NCBI GenBank assembly: GCA_036429605.1
Contig: JAVFKD010000002.1
Coordinates: forward strand, 3,968,001 to 4,032,000
From: Cladobotryum mycophilum
Taxonomy: Eukaryota; Ascomycota; Sordariomycetes; Hypocreales; Hypocreaceae
Direction of reading: 5' to 3'
Length of the DNA stretch: 64,000 bases
Shown: positions 57,248-64,000 of the stretch, one piece after another
Layout of the letters: every line of letters begins with the position of its first letter
Position numbering within the stretch: position 1 is the stretch's first letter
Position numbers and translations under genes: made by a program
The notes under the pieces: model-generated
Database searches by the model: none
What the model saw: the letters and a program-made list of their open reading frames with translations, nothing else
What the model was told of the DNA's origin: nothing

Positions 57248-58786
57248 TCATCCGGTTGCGCCATTTACACCATTTACACCATTTACACCATTTACACCAT
57301 TTTTCAAGTCCGGCTTGCGTTGCTCATGTTCAGAAGAAAATGTGACGTCGTCAGCCATGTAGCTGTACCAAGGGTCTTCCTCCTCGGAGGGTGTTGGCCA
57401 ATCGGGAGCTGGGTAGTTGAAGTCTATCTCAATGTTACCGCGCCAGTCATCCGCTGCTAGCTTGATAAGTCCATCAAGAATGGCGCATGAGGGCACGTGA
57501 GATGAGAAATCGCTATGAGTTGGTTTGTCGAGAAGCCACTTTTCGAAGATAGCTGCCTCGGCGCGATAAGAGTAAGAATTACCATAAGGACGCTCATAAT
57601 GCTCGTGGCGAATGAATCCTTGGGTTCGAGCAAGGCGGGCGTTGGCTCTTGTGACGACAGTTGCGGAATTAACACATCGGATATCGGTGTCGCCAAGACG
57701 GGCTCCGATTGGATGCTTGGTGACGTTCGCAGCAATTGAGAAAACCGTACCAAGTCTCGCTTCGAGATCGGTACAATGCAGTCTGCCATTTATATTATAT
57801 GGTACATCTGGGAAAGGGCCCCAGGAGCGAATCCCCGGCGTGGTTTGCTCCAGGGCAATTGTCCCCAAACAAAGCACACGGCCAGATGACCGGAACTTCA
57901 TGGCAAAGGACGCAACAATGTCGGTCTCACCGTATGTAAGGTCATCCCGTAGCTCGGAGAACTCTCGTCGGTACCCTGTCGTGTGTTCTTCGATGTTGGC
58001 AGTCCGCATAGGTTGATCGAGGGGACCAGCTGTGAAGCCTTGCAGAGTGATAACGAAATCCTCGTTCGGAAACAGCTTTTTGTTCAGCAAAAGCAGGCGA
58101 GCCAGATTATCAATGTAGTGATAGGCGCCGTGCATAAGCATGCCGTATCCATACTTGTAGGGATGGTCTTCCCGCTGACTGAACTCAGAAGGAAGATTCC
58201 ATACACCCGAGGCAGTTTTGACGTGTACAGACGTAATGGGGTGCTGCAGACGCTGCATCATCATCGCAACAGGCTTACGCAGTTTCTCCTCATAAATGTC
58301 GTGAAGTCGTCCAAGGCACAGAACCGCAGTACTGATGCCAGCCTCCATCGATGCTGCAGCAATGTCCTTTACCATTGGCATTAGAGCATGGTGATCAAAC
58401 AACCCATCTCTCATTGGTAGTACCAGCGGCTTTGTGACTAAGACGTCAAACCCCTGGGCTATTGCAAGTTCGAGATATGCACCGTGAGATTGTGGCTCCG
58501 TCATTACAACCACCTTTTTCTTGACCTCCGACTTGGCAAACAGGCCCTGTTGGACGATCCATTCGATTCCGGAGTCGGGGCCGTTCTGCAAAACTCGTTC
58601 GGGGATGTATGTGCATGTTGCAGGCTTTACAGGCAACTTGGCGATCCGGGCTTCGACTTGCTGCTGCTGGGACTCTCGATCGATAACATGGTACCGACTC
58701 AAATGGCCCTGTAACACCGCATTGTGTATACACCTTGAGTACTTGTAGCCCGCAACTGGGCCAAAACCAATGATCAAAAGTTCCAT
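57248..58786 (-). CDS. Gfo/Idh/MocA-type oxidoreductase
   Basis: Intronless, 512 residues from ATG 58786 (an in-frame GTG further upstream is less likely because the Rossmann strand starts right after this ATG). The N-terminus MELLIIGFGPVAGYKYSR has the G-x-G-x2-A dinucleotide motif. VVVMTEPQSHGAYLELAIAQ and DVLVTKPL give the T-P-x2-x-H and x-x-K-P motifs of Gfo/Idh/MocA proteins, followed by a long C-terminal domain (GYGMLMHGAYHYIDNL). It probably acts on a sugar or nucleotide sugar with NAD(P); the substrate is unproven. It lies near a GT2 gene and a UDP-sugar dehydrogenase relic. The C-terminus ends in a 9-bp minisatellite encoding Asn-Gly-Val repeats. Confidence 0.87.
   Translation of the reverse strand: MELLIIGFGPVAGYKYSRCIHNAVLQGHLSRYHVIDRESQQQQVEARIAKLPVKPATCTYIPERVLQNGPDSGIEWIVQQGLFAKSEVKKKVVVMTEPQSHGAYLELAIAQGFDVLVTKPLVLPMRDGLFDHHALMPMVKDIAAASMEAGISTAVLCLGRLHDIYEEKLRKPVAMMMQRLQHPITSVHVKTASGVWNLPSEFSQREDHPYKYGYGMLMHGAYHYIDNLARLLLLNKKLFPNEDFVITLQGFTAGPLDQPMRTANIEEHTTGYRREFSELRDDLTYGETDIVASFAMKFRSSGRVLCLGTIALEQTTPGIRSWGPFPDVPYNINGRLHCTDLEARLGTVFSIAANVTKHPIGARLGDTDIRCVNSATVVTRANARLARTQGFIRHEHYERPYGNSYSYRAEAAIFEKWLLDKPTHSDFSSHVPSCAILDGLIKLAADDWRGNIEIDFNYPAPDWPTPSEEEDPWYSYMADDVTFSSEHEQRKPDLKNGVNGVNGVNGVNGATG
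57260..57302. repeat. 9-bp minisatellite in the oxidoreductase C-terminus
   Basis: The unit CCATTTACA is repeated about five times on the plus strand, encoding (Asn-Gly-Val)n near the end of the minus-strand protein. Its length in-frame is a multiple of three, so changes in copy number would not shift the frame. Confidence 0.85.
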
Positions 58787-58969
58787 CGTCGCCCGCACAT
58801 GTTCAAGGGACTTTGGAGACAAATCTTGCACCTAGATAGGTTTAAATGCAGAGGCTAACGTGCAGAACCGTGTTTTTGACGAACTGCGGCTCTCATGGTC
58901 TGATGAAATTGTTTAGCGAAATTTGCAAAAGGAGCGATGACCTCCCCCGGTAAAATCAACAGGCTATCT

Positions 58970-59185
58970 TCCGAATAAGGCTAGGGTTGGCTTTATCACC
59001 TAAAAAAATCCTTCTGACCCATTAAAGGATTCTATCGGATATTTATTAAATAAGCACGTTTTCTACCAAGTCTAGTAAGGTACGGGGGTCTATATCCATA
59101 TAAGGAAGAAGCCGAGAGACATCTTAGGGCTATACTGTAGCTACCTTCCTAATCAGGCTAGAGTCTGCTTTATTTCACGGGAAAA
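58970..59185 (+). repeat. Dispersed repeat A, copy 3
   Basis: Shares GTCTAGTAAGGTACGGGGGT, AGAAGCCGAGAGACATCTTA and the GGGCTAT-CTACCTT-AATCAGGCTAG sequence with the copies at 41890-42200 and 48189-48460. It ends just before the MITE at 59201. Confidence 0.75.
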
Positions 59186-59200
59186 CTCCTTTGACCCATA

Positions 59201-59550
59201 CCCGTTGGTAAGATCCTTCATAACTTGCGGAAACTAACATAGAGAGTTCCCCCTCGAAGTTGGCCCCAAAATTGCGGGACAGCCACAAAACCGCGGGACA
59301 GAGCACTTTTTCTATGGACTCGACTAACAAACGCACTAGCTACATCTGACATTTTTCCAAAATCTCAGCTTGTGGCTGAGCTTGCTAAAAGTACCTAGTG
59401 TACTAACAACCTCACATATAAATAGAGTGTATGTTAGCTAAAAAGCCACAGTGTCCTAGGTTTTTGTGGTTATCACGTAATTTTGGGGCCAACTTAGAGG
59501 GGAACTCTCTAAGTTAGTTTCCGTAAGTTATGAAGGATCTTACCAACGGG
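59201..59550. mobile_element. MITE with ~100 bp inverted repeats and TA duplication
   Basis: The left arm CCCGTTGGTAAGATCCTTCA...GGAAACTAAC...AAGTTGGCCCCAAAATT is matched in inverted orientation by the right arm ending CCAACGGG at 59550. TA flanks both sides (59199-59200, 59551-59552). Length 350 bp, no coding capacity. It is related to the elements at 42454-42923 (GGACAG-containing subterminal motifs) and 49427-49533. Confidence 0.85.
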
Positions 59551-60529
59551 TAGTTAATCTGTCTCAGCTATGGTATGAGTAGATCCATTAAAATATTCTC
59601 TCATGTATTTTAGTGTGGGCTAGACGACGCGTCATATAGTAAGTCCATCCTCTAGATACATCTGATTGCACAATCGACGAAATGCCTCAATATGGCTGAC
59701 TATTGGGGCGTAGGGCTCTGGCGGTCGCTAGTCGTAATTTTCCATGTGAAAACAACGTCGGTGCGTTAGGGCCAGACTGTATTGGGTGACCCGAAGTACA
59801 TGTGCCTCTCTAGAGATAGCTATAGACGAGTAGTCACTCTTTGGCTTTCTATTATTTTTAGGGCCAGATGTTATAGGAGAATAGTAACCTGAACGATTAG
59901 GTAGAAAGCTCATAAGGTCAGGTAGGGTCAATTGTATTGCAAGACTTAAGCTTAGAGAGTCTAAGAGTTATACACCACGATCCGTGAACGCAAGCCCATC
60001 GAGACCCTAACATTACATAAGGTGCGCACACCTAACGCTCTATCTAGCAATCGCATTACAATTATAATATGTTTAATTATAATTATTAATAAAAGTTAAT
60101 AAATATTATATTTTAATTTAAAAAACTATTTTAAAATATAATTTAAATTAAAAACTAATAAATTAATATATAATTATATTAAAAAGTTAAATACATTTTT
60201 TTATTATTATAATTATAGTTAAAATCTTAAAATCTTAAATTTAAAATTAATATTTTATAACTATAATAATAAATTAATATATATATATATTATTTAATTT
60301 AATTTTTTTATAAAAGTAATAAATAATAAAATGTAATTATTTAATAAAACATAATTATTAAATTATTATAATTAAATAAATAAAATATTAAAAATATCTT
60401 TTAGAATTTATATAATTTTAAAGTAAAAAGTATTATTGGATTAGTATCGATTTTAGTTCTTCAAACGGTAATCCGAATATGTGTTATTTATTTTCCGCCC
60501 TATATCTTGCATTTTACTTATACTAATCC

Positions 60530-61576
60530 TCTGATTTGGCTGCCGTGGACGTCTTCCTCATATCGGTCCTAGCCTCTCTCAACCAGGGTAGAACCATCAA
60601 CACCACCTCCATTGAAAGAGCCGTGCAGACCATCGTAGAATATGCGCGACACGGAGTTACGGTGGTTATGGAGAGCTCGGTAGCTGTGGGTATGACAAGA
60701 GAGCTCCTCGGCCTCCTCGTGGCTACTAAGAAGGTGAAAGTGGGGATGTCTCTGGAGAGACTTGACCCAGGTCGCCAGTTCCTTGCATTCCAGAAAATAC
60801 CAAAGATCATCTCTGGCATCGAACCCTCATCACTAGACGCTGCGCAGCGGCTCTATGAACGAGTATTCGACCATCTCGTTCCCGTGTCTTCATTAGAGGT
60901 AGCAGAAATGGCGAAACTCTACGAGAACTGTTAACGCATGGTGTGCGCTGCTTACGCCAACGAGATGGCCGACGCTTGCGCCTCCTTAGGTATTGACGGC
61001 TGGGGGGTCAGCAAGGCCGCTGCATAAAAACCATTCGGCTATCTACCATTTCAGCTAGGACCTGGGGTCGGCGGGCACTGCATTCCTGTCAACCCTTATT
61101 ACCTACTACAGACATGCGACATGCCTATCCTGCAACACGCCACAGAATCCTCTTGGAGACGGCCCGTTGAAATCATTCGTCGCCTGTTGCAGGCGCTCGA
61201 GCGCAAGCGAGGCGCGACGGGCGGCCGAGGGCGCATGCCAGCCAGTAGGAACACACGCGTACTCGTTGTGGGTGTTGCATTCAAAAAGGGCCAGAGTGCG
61301 CTATACAATTCTCCAGGCGTCACCGCCATCCAGTCTCTGCTTCAAGACCACCATCTGGACGTCGAATTTGCAGATCCCCTCGTCGATCAGGAGGCTATCT
61401 TGTACGTACCAAGACTGGACACATCCGTGAATTGGACCAAGGAACATCTTGAAAAGTTTGATGGTATTCTTGTTACTATGGATCAAGTCGGCCTTGATAT
61501 GGATCTTCTCGATTTGCTTGACGGGGTGGTCCTACATGATTATTCTCCGCGGTTGCGCTCATGGGTGGCGTTGTAA
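60530..61576 (+). pseudogene. UDP-sugar dehydrogenase (WecC/WbpA-like) pseudogene
   Basis: Resembles bacterial UDP-N-acetylhexosamine 6-dehydrogenases rather than the fungal Ugd type. Visible parts: VVMESSVAVGMTRELL (end of the NAD domain), SSLEVAEMAKLYENC, then QLGPGVGGHCIPVNPYYL with the catalytic Cys, and VLVVGVAFKKGQS of the C-terminal UDP-binding domain, ending with HDYSPRLRSW. The first ~90 residues, including G-x-G-x2-G, are missing; the copy starts in AT-rich DNA. Two nonsense codons interrupt it: TAA at about 60932 where CAA (Gln) is usual, and TAA at about 61025. It is not functional as read. Confidence 0.85.
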
Positions 61577-61885
61577 AACTATCTTAGTGCATTGTGGTTA
61601 TTGCACCCCATGTTTCTTGTCACGCAGCATGGGCAGCGATAAGGCTCTCCCGAAATTGTATATGCCTATAGAATATCCAATACATACCTGATACACACTT
61701 ATTGTTCTACTACTCGATTTGCTCTTACCACAGAAGGGAGGTTTATACACGTAGCTTGAAGCATATGGAGGACGAGACAATGATTGGGACAGAAGCTATG
61801 GCCCTTACATTGAGAGACCTTACACGTAATGCACTAGGAGTTTCTACATCTAGTCTATTCACGGTTTCTCAACTATCAGGTACTA
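61577..61885. other. Intergenic, 3' flanks of both neighbours
   Basis: Convergent region of 309 bases with no supported feature. Confidence 0.35.
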
Positions 61886-63688
61886 TCAGATACGATCAGA
61901 TTGTCGTTGTTCCTCGTGCCCACTCTGCACTCTCTCTTCTTCCTCGATATTTCTCCTCTGGTGTTGAGCTTTGCCTTGTTTCAATCCGTAGTCTCGAATA
62001 CACACGCATGAGCACAGATGGATGGAGATTAGCACAGCGAAAATGACAAATACAGTATGAAGGCCTTTCATGTAAGCCTGAGTTATCATGTCCATCTCCT
62101 CGTCGGTGAGGTGCAGGTCTTTTAAAGCGAATGCCGAGGAAATCAGTTTGAAGATGAGACTATCGCTGATCCTCGTTTTCAGTTGACCAGATAGCACATT
62201 GACCAGAACAGCGCCGGAAACTTTATGCTCGTTAGAGTGTCATCAAGTCGCGTCAGGGCACCGAAGGAGATACATACCAGTAGTACCAGTTGCTCCTCCC
62301 ATATCTCTTAGGAAATTTCGTAGGCCAGTCAGAACAGCTCGATCTTGAGTATCGGATCCTGCGAAGATGCCAATGAGGACTGTATCATGATTCATAAGCC
62401 AAAGCCAGGAGATTGGAGCGTTTTAAGAAAAAAAATTCACTAACCGGGCTGCAACGAACAGCCTACACCTATGCCGTCAAAGACACCGACCACGATAATC
62501 TGCCAGATCGGGGTCGATTGATCGTAATGCACCTTTGCCAGGGCTGCCAGAGCCCAACAGATGGCTCCGGAGACGATGATGGGTTTATAATGTCCCAACA
62601 TAGATATGAGAACCCCCGTCAGGCTCGATGTAAGCCCATGGGCGATGACCATGGGCAGCATCAATACTCCAGCCTGAGCAGGGCTCAATCCCCGGACGTT
62701 CTGCAGATATAGCGGGAGAATGAATAGATTGCTCCAGTAAATCCAGCCTATGAGGACGTTAATGCATAAAAGAACATTCGTGGAACAATTGTAATTAAAC
62801 AGGCGAGCCGGTAATAGGGGTAGCTTCGCGAACCGCCACTCGATCGCCAGAAAGACACCAAACAGCATCGTGCCAGCGATGAGCATACTTAAAGCTGCCG
62901 GTGAGGTCCAGGATATGGCAGGTCCGCATTGTGAGATGGGGATCTAGTTCGAAAATTAGTTTTCGTCAGACACACCTCCGTTATTCGTTGCCTACCAGAA
63001 TCAACGTAATGCTAACCAGACTCGCGCAGGCTCCTGCCCAATCCACCAACTTCAGCTTGTCCCAGATCCGGTTTTCAGCCGGCATAGACCGTGGGGTGGG
63101 CCAGACAGCAATCAGATAGAGCACAGCAATGACGCATAACGGACAGACAAACCAGAATGCCCACTGCCATCCCATCGTCTGGGTGAGCACCCCGCCGATG
63201 AGAGGGCCCAACCCGTTCCCTAACGCCACCGCCATCCCGACCATGCCAAAATAGTAGCCGCGCTGCTCTAGCGTCGTGATGTCGGCAATGGCAATCTGTA
63301 CGAGTGCATTTATAGCTCCCGCGCCGAATCCTGTAAATGCACGGGCGACGAACAGCTGGACAGGCGTGGCGGAAAAGCCGCTCCACAAGTTCCCAGCGCC
63401 CATGATGGAAAGCGCCGTGATGAGAGAAGCCTTGCGGCCGAATATGTCGGACAGTCTCCCATTGATCAACTGGATGCTGGTGCTGGTGATGAGAAAGCTC
63501 GCACCGACAAGAGAGATGGAGGCGCCGAGGTCCAGCCCCGACGCAATGGCGGGTAAACTCGTCGAGATGGCGGTTGCGTCAAGGAAAGAAAGAAATTGTA
63601 CCAGTGCGAGGGCGGGAAAAACAACCAAGAGGCGCTTCTGCGAAAGAGAATGTGCCTGGCTCTGGAGAAGAGGAGTAGCCTCGTCCAT
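61886..63688 (-). CDS. MFS drug:H+ antiporter, DHA2 (14-helix) type
   Basis: Predicted exporter of 542 residues; exons 63688-62996, 62943-62445, 62379-62278 and 62220-61886 close in frame. Motifs: LDATAISTSLPAIASGL (motif D1, helix 1), GRLSDIFGRKASL (motif A), a motif B/C-like GFGAGAINALVQIAIAD and LGNGLGPLIGGVLTQTMGWQWAFW (motif C), all typical of DHA2 multidrug and toxin pumps. The short Lys/Arg/Glu-rich C-terminus ends at 61886. Its start lies 262 bp from a possible divergent gene at the right window edge. Confidence 0.93.
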
Positions 63689-63949
63689 GTTAAGAGCGGG
63701 ACATGCAAAAAAAATAAAATAAATAAAAAATAAATATCCGTTGGAGGAGAGTGGAAGTAGAACATGACGCGGATTTGCGCTGGATGGGCCTTCACATGGT
63801 GCCTTGAGTAGGCAATAAGCAAGCGGAGTAACTGGATAATAGGGTCACGTGATGGTCGTCGGTGATCAAGAGCTCTTGGTCAAAGGCTCTAAATAGACTT
63901 CAATCTCGCCCTGCGCTGCTCACAACTCATCTACTGAGCTCAGTAAGCT

Positions 63950-64000
63950 ATGCAGACTACAGTCATTACACAGTTTGATCCAAGCAGCAGGTCAGGAAGG
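63950..64000 (+). CDS. Possible start of a gene running off the right end
   Basis: ATG at 63950 opens a frame of 17 codons to the window edge (MQTTVITQFDPSSRSGR). The preceding ~100 bases contain a CACGTG box (about 63847) and a C/T-rich leader. Too short to identify a product. Confidence 0.3.
   Translation, partial: MQTTVITQFDPSSRSGR

Larger units (their letters stand above)
58787..60529. other. TE-rich gap, AT-rich from 60040 to 60480
   Basis: Holds dispersed repeat A copy 3 (58970-59185), the MITE at 59201-59550 and, at 60040-60480, almost pure A+T without any coding frame, typical of RIP. The AT block runs directly into the truncated UDP-sugar dehydrogenase gene. Confidence 0.6.

Noticed and set aside
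1..64000. CRISPR array or bacterial operon
   Set aside because: No regularly spaced short repeats; introns and gene families show a fungal nuclear genome.

Overview
This window is nuclear DNA of a filamentous ascomycete, most likely a sordariomycete of the Hypocreales type. Genes carry short introns (about 40-140 nt) with GTAAGT-like donors. The encoded families are typically fungal: Zn2Cys6 regulator, CYP503-like P450, UstYa/DUF3328, NIS1-like effector, MCT-, DHA1- and DHA2-type transporters, S53 sedolisin. Long AT-rich stretches and C-to-T/G-to-A decayed repeats point to repeat-induced point mutation (RIP). Species cannot be named from sequence alone.

Layout. (1) 1.4-15.2 kb is a compact secondary-metabolism-like block: Zn2Cys6 regulator, MCT-type MFS transporter, SDR, and three unrelated P450s, with no backbone synthase visible. 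A TCCGGA palindrome occurs in both divergent promoters. (2) 16.4-29.2 kb is mainly core genome: an EH-domain (Irs4/Tax4-like) protein, a damaged NIS1-like secreted protein gene, an M28/PSMA-like protein with a degraded metal site, an RNase H-type retroelement relic, and valyl-tRNA synthetase, whose 12-exon model closes in frame. (3) 30.2-45.3 kb holds a UstYa-like protein, a 67-residue secreted Cys-containing protein, a GPH/sucrose-type transporter, an ABCC transporter and a sedolisin protease. The same ~130 bp repeat lies in both divergent intergenic regions, so this is the best candidate here for an undescribed peptide-metabolite locus, though linkage of the genes is inference. (4) 42-61.6 kb is a TE-rich, RIP-affected compartment with TA-flanked MITEs, dispersed repeats, a copia fragment, a PIF1/Helitron relic, a GH18 chitinase pseudogene, a DUF6817 protein, and intronless bacterial-looking sugar genes (GT2 glycosyltransferase, Gfo/Idh/MocA oxidoreductase, UDP-sugar dehydrogenase pseudogene). 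(5) The right end carries a DHA2 MFS transporter.

A striking pattern runs through the window. At least six otherwise well-preserved genes have coding lengths exactly one base short of a multiple of three, and several of the breaks sit at G or C runs. This may be systematic base loss in the assembly or genuine decay, and it should be settled before any of these genes is called a pseudogene.
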